NCBI GenBank assembly: GCA_017965475.1
Contig: JAGCPV010000175.1
Coordinates: forward strand, 1 to 51,033
Length of the DNA stretch: 51,033 nucleotides
Direction: 5' to 3'
From: Prevotella sp.
GTDB lineage: Bacteria; Bacteroidota; Bacteroidia; Bacteroidales; Bacteroidaceae
In this document: positions 1-8,599 of the stretch, piece by piece
How positions within the stretch are numbered: the stretch's first letter is position 1
Layout: the number at the start of each line of letters is the position of its first letter
Made by a program: the position numbers and the translations under genes
The notes under the pieces: generated by a model
What the model saw: the letters and a program-made list of their open reading frames with translations, nothing else
What the model was told of the DNA's origin: nothing
Databases searched by the model: none

Positions 1-2
1 TC

Positions 3-227
3 ACGGGTCTGAGGCGTGTGGGCAAGTCATATCTGCTAAAGACACTGTTCAAGGAATATCTGCTGAAGGAGGGTGTCAGGAAAGACCATATTCTGATTAT
101 TGACCTGGAGAACAGGAGGCAAAAGGCTTTCATTGACCCTGGTATGAAACTACGCAGGGATGAACAAGGCATTGTGCTGATGGGCATCTATGAGTTCCTT
201 TCTGATAAGGCATTATTGGATGCGTAA
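3..227 (+). pseudogene. Remnant of AAA/DUF4143-type ATPase gene (5' end outside window)
   Basis: The open frame runs from the window edge. It begins with a P-loop, TGLRRVGKSYLL, and continues to a strand-like IIDLE, as in the N-terminal ATPase domain of the large DUF4143/AAA_14 proteins common in Bacteroidales. About 40 residues later the frame jumps to KLRRDEQGIVLMGIYEFL and stops. That sequence resembles the last 30 residues of the same family (an 'xRDExGIxxMGIYDFL' tail). Some 300 residues of the family are therefore missing between the two parts, most simply by one in-frame deletion. The last 15 bases overlap the end of the convergent lipoprotein gene. The family is normally about 380-420 residues. 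Recognition of the tail is from memory of the family, not a search. A short protein could still be made, but it would lack Walker B and the C-terminal domain. Confidence 0.6.
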
Positions 228-1031
228 CTTTGTCATTTGGAACGTGGCGGTGTAGGTGGTGCCGTCCTCGCGCAGGCGCAGGGCCGTCCACTTCATCACA
301 CCGTCCTTGATGCTCTCTATTTCCCACCACTCGCGCAGCTCCTCGCTGTCGGCAGTTTTCTTCCAGCGGGTGCAGAGCAGGATACCATCGACGAAGTATT
401 CGGCAAGCGCGTCATTGTTATTCACCCACTCGTCACCAACCTTGTTGTAATAGACGTAGGTGCCATCGGCCTTGTACTCCCAGCGGTGCAGTTCACCGTC
501 GGTGTGCTCGTCCTCCGCGCTGGTCACCTTACCTTCCCATGTGCCGATGATGCCCTTTTCAAAGTCGTTGTATATGCGGATATAGCGTTCATTGTCATAT
601 ACCTCATTAATAACCATTTTATCATCTGTATAGACTTTCCAATCAGATTTCAACAACATGTCCTTGTCTGTAATAGAGTGAATTTCTGCAACCGTGATAT
701 GTTTGGTATGCTCATTTTCGGATGCAGTGAGCGTCACATTGTTGCCATCGATGACGACGTCGGCAGATGCATGGTTGTTCCAAGAGTCGCTATAGAAATC
801 AGAAAGACTACCGTATGCCTTCGTCGGCGACAAGAATGTAATGACTGCCTTCAGGTTGGTGGGACACGGCTGGCCGTCCAACTCTTCCACCATCCACTTG
901 CCGATAATCTTCTCAGCAATGTCGGACTTTGGTGCGGGTGCGGGGTTGTCGTCGTTACTTGAACACGATGTGAATACACTTGCGCCGCAAATCAAGGTGG
1001 CGGCGAGCACCCAATTGATCATCTGTTTCAT
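213..1031 (-). CDS. Lipocalin-like lipoprotein, two-repeat
   Basis: This 272-residue protein has a lipoprotein signal ending in FTSC, so Cys23 would be lipidated, followed by an Asp/Asn/Pro-rich tether. The mature part seems to hold two lipocalin-like units. One begins IIGKWMVEELDG (about residue 42) and the other IIGTWEGKV (about residue 160); the 'iiGxW' start is the hallmark of Bacteroidales lipocalin-like domains. No enzymatic motif is visible. It is the last gene of a run containing an RND efflux system and a cation/proton antiporter (6 bases upstream), so an envelope role tied to that operon is plausible. Its first 23 codons are closely similar in DNA to those of the lipoprotein gene ending at 10228, which suggests a shared origin of the leader. 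Function unknown; lipocalin call moderate. Confidence 0.7.
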   Translation of the reverse strand: MKQMINWVLAATLICGASVFTSCSSNDDNPAPAPKSDIAEKIIGKWMVEELDGQPCPTNLKAVITFLSPTKAYGSLSDFYSDSWNNHASADVVIDGNNVTLTASENEHTKHITVAEIHSITDKDMLLKSDWKVYTDDKMVINEVYDNERYIRIYNDFEKGIIGTWEGKVTSAEDEHTDGELHRWEYKADGTYVYYNKVGDEWVNNNDALAEYFVDGILLCTRWKKTADSEELREWWEIESIKDGVMKWTALRLREDGTTYTATFQMTKLRIQ

Positions 1032-1037
1032 ACGTCA

Positions 1038-2768
1038 TTAATTATGGGCTTGTTCACGTTCATTCAGATTATCGGTAAAGGTCTTGGTCATTATATTACT
1101 CTGTTTCTCAAGATTGGGCGATAAGAAGATCAAGAATGCAATGGCTATCACGGCGAAGATGCCAAGCAAACCGCTCTTAGGCAACGTATTGCCGATGATA
1201 TAAGCAATGAAGGCGGCACCGATGGCTAAACGCAGAATGGCTAATGCCCAGATCTTGATTCGTTCAATATGCCCCCCTTCGTTCCAGAGTCTGTTGACGT
1301 TGTCACTATTGCCGCCCCGACGCATCAGTGCCCAGATGAAAGGCCCGCAGATGGACAGCGTGACAAAGGCTGTGGCGATACCGGACCAGGGCTCGGGCAG
1401 CAAACTGTAAATCAACTGTGCACCGTATAAGTACATGATGGCGATCACGGCCAGACAGAGCACACTGTTGATCAGCATGATGAAGACAAAATTTTTGAAT
1501 TCTGTCCGCCAGAGCTGGCGCATCTCGTCGGTCTCAGTTTCTTCCGTCTCTTCGGTATTGTTGCGCTCCATCTTCTCTATCCACTTGGCTGGCAGCATAC
1601 GTGCCACCACATTATAGGCAGGTACAGCCAAACGGATCATATAAGGCGTAGTGAATGTCGTGAAGACAGATACCGCCACGACAATGGGATAGAGGAAATC
1701 GCTGGTGACCTTCAATGAGGTGCCGAGGGTGGCGAGGATGAAGGCAAACTCACCAATCTGAGTCAGCGAGAACGAGCACTGCATGGCGGTCTTCAGCGTC
1801 TGACCAGAGATGAGAAAGGCGCAGGTGCTCAGGATGGTCTGTCCCAGCATGATGGCAGCGATGATGCAGAGAATGGGTACGATATACTCGATGATGAGAT
1901 TCACATCGACCATCATGCCGACCGACACGAAGAAGATGGCGCCAAAGAGGTTCTTGACGGGAGATACCAGGTGTTCTATCTTCTGGGCCTCGACCGTCTC
2001 AGACAGGATGCTACCCATAACGAAAGCACCAAATGCAGCAGAGAAACCTACGGCAGAGGCAAACACCACCATACCGAAGCAGAGGGCAAGGGCCGTGATC
2101 AGCAAAGTCTCTTCGTTCATCAACGGTTTCGCTTTCTTCAGGAAGAGGGGAATGAGGAAGATACCCACCACAAACCAGAGCACCAGGAAGAACCCCAGTT
2201 GCAGGATGGACATAAGCATCTGCGTGCCCTCGAACTCCTTGCTGACAGCCAGTGTCGAAAGCATTACCATCAGCACAATGGCGAGGATGTCCTCGATAAT
2301 AAGCACGCTGAGTACGAGGCCTGCGAAACGTTCCTTTCGTAACCCCATGTCGTCGAAGGCTTTAAAAATGATGGTGGTCGATGACATGGCCAGCATACCG
2401 CCTAAGTAGATACAGTCCATATCACTCCAACCGAAGAGCTGGCCTGCGAGCGAGCCGACGTACATCATGCCAATGATAATGGCGATGGCGGCAATGATCG
2501 GTGCCGCACCCATCTTCAGGATCTTCTTGAATGAGAACTCCAGACCGAGGGCAAACAGCAGGAAGATAACACCAATCTCACTCCAGAGGTGTACGCTGTG
2601 TCCGTCAGAGATACTGGGCATGTAGGGCATGTTCGGCGAGGCGAGGAAGCCTGCTACGATGTAACCCAGAACGATGGGTTGTTTAAGGCTCTTGAAAAGG
2701 AGCGTCATGACGCCTGCACAGATTAGTATCAGCGCAAGGTCGGCAATGAGGGGTTCAAGATTTGACAT
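1038..2768 (-). CDS. CPA2-family monovalent cation/proton antiporter
   Basis: This 576-residue integral membrane protein is of the KefB/GerN type (Na_H_Exchanger fold) and exchanges Na+ or K+ for protons across the inner membrane. Visible features are the N-terminal LKQPIVLGYIVAGFLASP, a GVIFLLFALGLEFSFKK segment, and SSTTIIFKAFDDMGL, with roughly twelve hydrophobic segments up to residue 395. An acidic linker (EETEETETDEM) follows, then about four more membrane segments. The protein ends soon after FLSPNLEKQ, with no TrkA_N or TrkA_C nucleotide-binding domain. Many Bacteroidales relatives, as I remember them, are longer and end in a TrkA_C domain. It lies 38 bases downstream of the efflux channel gene and 6 bases before a lipoprotein gene, so it is probably cotranscribed with the efflux system. 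Ion specificity cannot be read from sequence. Confidence 0.9.
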   Translation of the reverse strand: MSNLEPLIADLALILICAGVMTLLFKSLKQPIVLGYIVAGFLASPNMPYMPSISDGHSVHLWSEIGVIFLLFALGLEFSFKKILKMGAAPIIAAIAIIIGMMYVGSLAGQLFGWSDMDCIYLGGMLAMSSTTIIFKAFDDMGLRKERFAGLVLSVLIIEDILAIVLMVMLSTLAVSKEFEGTQMLMSILQLGFFLVLWFVVGIFLIPLFLKKAKPLMNEETLLITALALCFGMVVFASAVGFSAAFGAFVMGSILSETVEAQKIEHLVSPVKNLFGAIFFVSVGMMVDVNLIIEYIVPILCIIAAIMLGQTILSTCAFLISGQTLKTAMQCSFSLTQIGEFAFILATLGTSLKVTSDFLYPIVVAVSVFTTFTTPYMIRLAVPAYNVVARMLPAKWIEKMERNNTEETEETETDEMRQLWRTEFKNFVFIMLINSVLCLAVIAIMYLYGAQLIYSLLPEPWSGIATAFVTLSICGPFIWALMRRGGNSDNVNRLWNEGGHIERIKIWALAILRLAIGAAFIAYIIGNTLPKSGLLGIFAVIAIAFLIFLSPNLEKQSNIMTKTFTDNLNEREQAHN

Positions 2769-2770
2769 AT

Positions 2771-2806
2771 CTCTAAATTATTAACTCTTAATTCTCAACG
2801 CTCAAT
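2771..2806. repeat. Degenerate 7-bp tandem repeat before antiporter start
   Basis: On the minus strand the spacer between the channel stop and the antiporter ATG divides into units AATTGAG, CGTTGAG, AATTAAG, AGTTAAT and AATTTAG, ending a few bases before the start codon. The same design recurs at 7405-7457, 26955-26993, 42180-42209 and 43755-43787. Confidence 0.8.
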
Positions 2807-4216
2807 TCACTTCGTTCCGCCACCGAGGGCGACGTAGAGCGAGATCAAGGCCTGAGCACCGTTGTACATGTTCGAAGCCTCATTTAGCTGAGCTGAGAGC
2901 AGCGACTCCTGAGCAGTCAGCACTTCGAGGTATTGGGCCTTACCGTTGTCCATCAGTTCATGAGTGCCGGTGTAAGCCTCGTGGAGCACCTCCACCTGAC
3001 GATGGTAGTATTCGTGCTTATCGCGGGCAGCCTGACAGTCGGCCAAGGCCTCGTTCACTTCGTTGCCGGCATCAATGACGGCCTGCACATACTTCTTCTT
3101 CAGGTTCTCCTCAGACAACTTGCTCGTCTTGTAGTTGGCATTGATCTGACCACGGGCGAAGATGGGCTGCGAGAGTGAACCGATGAGTTGCCACAGAATC
3201 TTGCTGGGATTGATGTAACCACCGTTATTCGACCATCCGCCCTCTCCCGTCAGCGTGATGGTGGGGAAGAAGGCAGCGCGGGCAGCCTGTACGTTATAGA
3301 AGGCTTCCTCCATATAGGCATTGGCCAGACGAATGTCGGGACGACGTTCGAGCATCATGGCAGGCACACCGATCTTCATGAAACGATCTTCGAACATGCG
3401 CTTTCCTTCTGTAGCGGAGTGATAATCATTTTCTGCATACCATTTCGAGCGTTCGATATGCTGCGGCGTGATGCAGAGCAGACTGCAGATCTCGTTCTCA
3501 GTAGAACGGATGCTGCGCTTGATGCTGACGATCTGCGTCTTCACGCTGAGCCAGGAAGACTCCTGCTGGTTGACGGCCGTCGAGTAAGCCTGACCGTTCT
3601 CATAGAGGGCCTGCTGGGTATCCAATGAGGCTTTCCACAGGCTGTCGGTCTCGATAAGGATATCCAGTTCACGGTCGAGCAGCTGGAGATAGAAGTACTG
3701 CTGGGCGACGGAACTGATGAGATTGGAGCGCGTGGCCTCCTCGGTGATCTGCGACTGCAGCAGGATGGCCTGTGCGGCACGCTTCTTATTCCTCATGGAA
3801 CCGAACAAATCGATCTCCCACGACAGGTCGAGCGGAATGGTGTAGCTCTTCGTGGGCTTGGCACCGTCGAAACTCGACAGGCTGCCCTGCGGCGAGAAGT
3901 AGAGCGACGGCAGGAAGGCCAGCTTGTTGGTCTTCAGCGAGAGTTCGCTCTTCTCGATATTGATGCGGGCGGTGTTCAGGTCGGTATTGTTGGCCAGCGC
4001 CTGCTCGATCAGGTTCTGCAACAGGGGATCGGTAAAGAACTCGCGCCACGACATCTCGGCGATGGACTCGCCACTCGTTGCCGAGGTGATGTCCTGCGTC
4101 GTGCCGAAGACATTCTCCGGCTCCTCGACATTCTTCTCATATTTATTATATAGGCCGCAGCCCATGAGCATCATGCTCACGGCTGCAGCAACAATGATAT
4201 TACTAAGTCTTTTCAT
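2807..4216 (-). CDS. RND efflux outer-membrane channel lipoprotein (TolC/NodT family)
   Basis: This 469-residue protein would be the outer-membrane exit duct of the tripartite pump encoded upstream. The signal peptide ends in a lipobox, MLMGC, so it is probably anchored by Cys20, like OprM/NodT proteins. Two OEP repeats are visible. One contains NNTDLNTARINIEKSELSLKT, followed by SWEIDLFGSMRNKKRAA. The second starts at MLERRPDIRLANAYMEEAFY, followed by AARAAFFPTITLTGEGGW and LSQPIFARGQ. These are the usual family landmarks. Length is typical (450-500). It begins 3 bases after the pump gene stop, so the three efflux genes form one operon in the order adaptor, pump, channel. Confidence 0.96.
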   Translation of the reverse strand: MKRLSNIIVAAAVSMMLMGCGLYNKYEKNVEEPENVFGTTQDITSATSGESIAEMSWREFFTDPLLQNLIEQALANNTDLNTARINIEKSELSLKTNKLAFLPSLYFSPQGSLSSFDGAKPTKSYTIPLDLSWEIDLFGSMRNKKRAAQAILLQSQITEEATRSNLISSVAQQYFYLQLLDRELDILIETDSLWKASLDTQQALYENGQAYSTAVNQQESSWLSVKTQIVSIKRSIRSTENEICSLLCITPQHIERSKWYAENDYHSATEGKRMFEDRFMKIGVPAMMLERRPDIRLANAYMEEAFYNVQAARAAFFPTITLTGEGGWSNNGGYINPSKILWQLIGSLSQPIFARGQINANYKTSKLSEENLKKKYVQAVIDAGNEVNEALADCQAARDKHEYYHRQVEVLHEAYTGTHELMDNGKAQYLEVLTAQESLLSAQLNEASNMYNGAQALISLYVALGGGTK

Positions 4217-4219
4217 GAT

Positions 4220-7200
4220 TTATTCCTCAGTTTTAACTTCTACACTTTTCACTTCTACTGCGTTTTTGCCCATAAACTTCTCATGCAGATTCTGGAACAC
4301 GATGAAGAAGGCGGGTACGACGAACAGGAGGGCCAGCGTGCCGATACCCATACCACCGATGACGCCGAGGGCCAGGGCACGGTTACCATTGGCACCGGCA
4401 CCACCTTCGATGACGAGCGGTATCATACCGATAATCATCGTGGCCACGGTCATCAGGATGGGGCGCAGACGCTCCTTACAAGCCTCGAAGGCTGCATCGA
4501 CGATGGTCATACCCTGCGCACGGCGCTCTGAGGCAAACTCCGTAATCAGGATGGCCGTCTTGGCAAGCAGTCCGATCAGCATGATGACACCCGTTTGCAG
4601 ATAGATATTGTTGTCCATGCCAGGCAGTTGCAGCAGATTGCCGAAATAGGCGAACACAAAGGCACCCATCAGTCCGAAAGGTACGCTGAAGAGCACAGCC
4701 AACGGCGTAAACCAGGAGTTGTAGAGAGAACCCAGAATGAGGTAGATCAGAATCACACAGATGACATAGATCAGACCTGTGGTGTTGGAACCTGCGGCCT
4801 CTTCCAACTCACGTGACATGCCGCTGTACTCATAGGTAGCCGTACTGGGCATCTCCTCCTGGAACACCTCGGCGATGGCCTTGTGGGCGTCGCCCTCGTT
4901 ATAGCCACTACCTGCCGTCACGAAACAGGTGATACTCTGGAAGAGGTTGAAATGCTCAATGCTCGAAGGACCGACCACGCGCTTCAGACTGACGAACTCA
5001 GAGATAGGAGCCATCTTGCCGTCACCCACCTTCACGAAAATGTTGTTCAATGACGAAGGATCGAGACGATACTCTGGTGCGGCACTGGCCATGATACGAT
5101 AGACCTTACCGAACTGGTTGAAGTTGCCGACGTATGCACCGCCGCAGAAGGAACCGAGTGTATTGAGCACTTCTGCCGGAGATACACCGGCACGGTCGCA
5201 CTGGGCTGCATCGACCTCGACTTCGTATTTCGGATAACGCTCAGAGTAGGACGACATGGCAGAACCGATTTCAGGTCGTTGCTCCAGCTTGTTCAGGAAC
5301 TTCTCTGTCTGCATGGCAAACTCCGACAGGTTGCCATCGGTAGGATCCTCGACCACAAGGCTCACACCGTTGTTGGAACCATAGCCAGGGATCTGTGGCA
5401 TCTGGAAAGGAAGTACCTGTACGTCCTTGATTTCCATACAATCATAGTAGAAGCGTCCGAGGACAAGGTCGATCAGGTGGTTCATGCCCGGACGATCATC
5501 CCAGTTCTGCAGACGGACGATGAGCGTGGCAAAGTTGGAGCCCTCACCTGATAACATACCATAACCAACGGCTACAGCAAAACTCTCCATCTCAGGAATC
5601 TGCTTCACTTTATCCTCCACCTGTTTCACAATCTCACGAGTCTGCTGCAGCGTGGTACCTTCCGGGGCACGTATCTCAGCCAGGAACACTCCCTGGTCCT
5701 CCTGGGGCACAAGACCCGACGGCAGGTTTTTCATGAAGAATATGAGAAGTACGGCAGCAATGGCCAGTAGGGTCCATGCCAATGCGGGGCGCTTGATGAA
5801 CTTCTGCACGCTCCGGCTGTATTTGTTGTAGATGGCATTGTAGCTCGCCTCGTAAGCCTTCTTGGTGTAATAGGTCAGACTCTTGCCCTCTTTCTTACCT
5901 TCCGTCACCTTCATCATGACAGCACAGAGCGCCGGACAGAGCGTCAGGGCTGAGACGCACGACAGACCGACGGACGAGGCAATCGTCACACCAAACTGGG
6001 TGAAGAAAGTGCCTGAGGTACCTGGCATGAATGTCACAGGAATAAACACTGCCATAAATACCAATGTACACGAGATAACAGCCACCGACACCTCACTCAT
6101 GGCCTGGCGGGTGGCCTCGCGGGCATCGCTGATACCGCCCTCCATCTTGGCCATTACGGCCTCGACCACCACAATGGCATCATCGACCACTGTACCAATG
6201 GCGAGCACCAAGGCAAACAGCGTCAGGATGTTGAGCGAGAAACCTGCCAACGAGACGATGGCAAATGTACCTAACAGCGATACAATGATAGATATACTCG
6301 GAATGATCGTGGCCTTGATGTTCTGCAAGAAGAAGAACACCACAAGCACCACGAGGATGATGGCGATGATGAGCGTTTCGACCACATTGTGGATAGCGGC
6401 AAACAGGAAGTCGTCGCTGGTCAGCATCGTCACGAATTCCAGACCAGCAGGCATCGACGCCTTCATCTCCTCACATGTCTTGTTGATGCGGGCGTTCACC
6501 TCTGTGGCATTGGCACCTGGTGCCTGGAACACCATGAAGAGTGCACCTGGTGAGTCCATGATATTCGACGTGTAGTTGTAACTCATGGCACCAATTTTCA
6601 CCTCTGCCACATCACCCAGACGAAGTACGTGTCCACCGTCGTCGGTCTTGAGCACGATGGCCTCAAACTCCTCAACGCTCTTCAGCGTACCCTTGTAGCG
6701 CATGGAGAACTGATAGGCGTTCTTCGACTGCTCGCCTAAGGAACCTGTACCTGAGACGAAACTCTGTCTGTTGATGGCCGCGAAGATGTCGTTCGGTTCC
6801 AGATTGTATTGTGCCATCACGTCGGGCTTCATCCAGATACGCAAAGCATAGGTATTACCAAGGCTCTGTACGTTACCCACGCCGGTGATTCGCATCAGAC
6901 GTGGCTTGATATTAATATCCACGTAGTTTGAGATGAAGTCCTCGTCGTATTTGCCGTCAACGCTTCTGACAGCAAAAATCTGCAGGATGTTACTCTGCTG
7001 TTTCTGCACCGTCACACCTACCTTGTTCACTTCGGCAGGCAGCAGAGCCATAGCACGGGTCACGCGGTTCTGCACGTTTACTGCCGCCATGTCGGCATCG
7101 GTACCCTGCTTGAAATAGACATTGATACTTACGTAACCGTTTGACGAGGCCTTTGAAGTCATGTAGGTCATATCGTTCACACCATTGATAGCCTCTTCGA

Positions 7201-7396
7201 GCGGCTGGATGACCGACTTCATTACGGTGTTCTCGTCAGCACCGTCATAGCTGGTAGAGACAAGCACCGTAGGTGGTGCGATGTCAGGATACTGCTCAAC
7301 GGCCAGTGTGCTCATCGAGATGTAACCCACCAGCGCAATGACAATCGAGATGGCACATGCCATCACAATTTTGTTGATGAATATATTGTTCTTCAT
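4220..7396 (-). CDS. RND efflux pump, HAE1 family (AcrB/MexB-like)
   Basis: This 1058-residue inner-membrane proton-driven transporter exports hydrophobic or amphiphilic compounds. It starts with the single N-terminal helix and the typical TLAVEQYPDIAPPTV. It has two large periplasmic loops and twelve membrane segments arranged as a duplicated unit. The proton-relay aspartates are in GTVVDDAIVVVEAV (near residue 405) and the relay lysine is in GLLAKTAILITEFA (near residue 940). EDQGVFLAEIRAPEGT marks the second periplasmic half. Length matches AcrB (1049). It follows the adaptor gene after a 61-base spacer filled with 7-bp repeats and precedes the channel gene by 3 bases. Substrates are unknown; bile salts or drugs are usual for gut species. 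Confidence 0.97.
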   Translation of the reverse strand: MKNNIFINKIVMACAISIVIALVGYISMSTLAVEQYPDIAPPTVLVSTSYDGADENTVMKSVIQPLEEAINGVNDMTYMTSKASSNGYVSINVYFKQGTDADMAAVNVQNRVTRAMALLPAEVNKVGVTVQKQQSNILQIFAVRSVDGKYDEDFISNYVDINIKPRLMRITGVGNVQSLGNTYALRIWMKPDVMAQYNLEPNDIFAAINRQSFVSGTGSLGEQSKNAYQFSMRYKGTLKSVEEFEAIVLKTDDGGHVLRLGDVAEVKIGAMSYNYTSNIMDSPGALFMVFQAPGANATEVNARINKTCEEMKASMPAGLEFVTMLTSDDFLFAAIHNVVETLIIAIILVVLVVFFFLQNIKATIIPSISIIVSLLGTFAIVSLAGFSLNILTLFALVLAIGTVVDDAIVVVEAVMAKMEGGISDAREATRQAMSEVSVAVISCTLVFMAVFIPVTFMPGTSGTFFTQFGVTIASSVGLSCVSALTLCPALCAVMMKVTEGKKEGKSLTYYTKKAYEASYNAIYNKYSRSVQKFIKRPALAWTLLAIAAVLLIFFMKNLPSGLVPQEDQGVFLAEIRAPEGTTLQQTREIVKQVEDKVKQIPEMESFAVAVGYGMLSGEGSNFATLIVRLQNWDDRPGMNHLIDLVLGRFYYDCMEIKDVQVLPFQMPQIPGYGSNNGVSLVVEDPTDGNLSEFAMQTEKFLNKLEQRPEIGSAMSSYSERYPKYEVEVDAAQCDRAGVSPAEVLNTLGSFCGGAYVGNFNQFGKVYRIMASAAPEYRLDPSSLNNIFVKVGDGKMAPISEFVSLKRVVGPSSIEHFNLFQSITCFVTAGSGYNEGDAHKAIAEVFQEEMPSTATYEYSGMSRELEEAAGSNTTGLIYVICVILIYLILGSLYNSWFTPLAVLFSVPFGLMGAFVFAYFGNLLQLPGMDNNIYLQTGVIMLIGLLAKTAILITEFASERRAQGMTIVDAAFEACKERLRPILMTVATMIIGMIPLVIEGGAGANGNRALALGVIGGMGIGTLALLFVVPAFFIVFQNLHEKFMGKNAVEVKSVEVKTEE

Positions 7397-7404
7397 TCTT
7401 CAGA

Positions 7405-7457
7405 AATTTAGAATTTAGATTTTAGAATCTAGAGGTATTCAACTCTTAATTCTTAAT
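7405..7457. repeat. Two 7-bp tandem repeat tracts between adaptor and pump genes
   Basis: On the minus strand the spacer reads as GAATTAA, GAATTAA, GAGTTGA, then, after a short break, ATTCTAA, AATCTAA, ATTCTAA, ending about 10 bases before the pump ATG. These are two different 7-bp families next to each other. Confidence 0.8.
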
Positions 7458-8579
7458 TCATTTCTCTGAATCTGGGAAAAGCACCTTCTGCCCCTCCTTG
7501 ACGTTATTGGCACCAGTGGTCACAATCTGGTCGCCTATATTCAAACCACTCGTCACGATGCAGTCCTGACCATTGCCGACGTCCTCTACCGTCACGTCAA
7601 TGGCGGTAGCTGTGCTGTCGGCCTGTACCTTATATACCAGTGACTTATCCTGCAGACGCACCACAGCATTCTGAGGAATCACAATCACGTCCTTCTCAGA
7701 ATAAGGCAGAACGATCGTACCCTGAATGCCGGAGTACAGATGACCGTCGGGGTTGGGGAACGAAGCCTTACAAGAGAGCGAACCTGTCGTAGCATTGACT
7801 ACACCCGTTACGCTGGTGATACGACCTTTGTGGGGATACTCCGTACCGTTTTTCATCACGAATGTCACTTCAGGCAGGCTGGCGATGTACTTTTCTACGT
7901 CGGCTGTTGACATGCCATATTGCACCATTTGCTCAACAAGTGCTTCAGTCACTGAGAACTCTGCGTCCATATTGGTATTACCACTCACAATCGTCAGCAC
8001 CATTCCTGGCGATACCTGTTCACCAGTGCGGACAGGAATTTCACCGATGATGCCAGTCACAGGAGCCGTGATGGTACAGAATCCAAGCGTTACCCTGGCG
8101 CGGTTCGCTGTGGCACGGGCCTGCTTCACCGATGCCATCGCATGCTTATAGGCGTTCTCTGCGTCAGAGAGTGCATACTGGCTCACGATGTTCTTCTCAA
8201 ACAAATTCTTGGTCGATTCATACTCCAGCTTTGCCGAACTCTCGGCAGCCAGAGAGGCCTCTAAGCTGGCTTCGGCAGCCTCCAGGTCCAACTGGGCGTT
8301 GCGGGGGTCGATGACAAAGAGTACGGTGCCTTTCGTCACCTGTTGACCTTCGCTGACGGCGATCCTTGTCAACTGTCCACTCACCTGAGGACTGATCAGC
8401 ACGTCAGTACGGCCCTTCATCTTGGCGCTATACTTCACAGGTACGGTGATGTCCTGCTTCTTGACGGTCAGCGTCTTGAACGAGGTGTTCTTTTCTTTTG
8501 GCATGTCCAGGTTACATGAACCTAAAGCGGCCACCATGCAGATCACGACGATCTGCTTTAATGATTGTTTTTTGTTCAT
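7458..8579 (-). CDS. RND efflux periplasmic adaptor lipoprotein (AcrA/MexA-like)
   Basis: This membrane fusion protein joins the RND pump to the outer-membrane channel. The frame is open further upstream (to 8621), but the start at 8579 (MNKKQSLKQ) is preferred. It places a lipoprotein signal at the N terminus with lipobox ALGSC (Cys22), and the longer form would overlap the previous gene. Domains in order: beta-barrel/biotinyl-lipoyl half with VLISPQVSGQLTRIAVSEGQ, a helical hairpin (about residues 90-165), the second lipoyl half with ITAPVTGIIGEIPVRTGEQV, and C-terminal barrel and membrane-proximal domains with VVRLQDKSLVYKV and VTTGANNVKEGQKV. Corrected length is 373 residues, typical for MexA-like proteins. 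It is the first of the three efflux genes and follows the lipase-like gene by 20 bases. Confidence 0.95.
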   Translation of the reverse strand: MNKKQSLKQIVVICMVAALGSCNLDMPKEKNTSFKTLTVKKQDITVPVKYSAKMKGRTDVLISPQVSGQLTRIAVSEGQQVTKGTVLFVIDPRNAQLDLEAAEASLEASLAAESSAKLEYESTKNLFEKNIVSQYALSDAENAYKHAMASVKQARATANRARVTLGFCTITAPVTGIIGEIPVRTGEQVSPGMVLTIVSGNTNMDAEFSVTEALVEQMVQYGMSTADVEKYIASLPEVTFVMKNGTEYPHKGRITSVTGVVNATTGSLSCKASFPNPDGHLYSGIQGTIVLPYSEKDVIVIPQNAVVRLQDKSLVYKVQADSTATAIDVTVEDVGNGQDCIVTSGLNIGDQIVTTGANNVKEGQKVLFPDSEK

Positions 8580-8599
8580 CTTACTATGATTTGATAATA

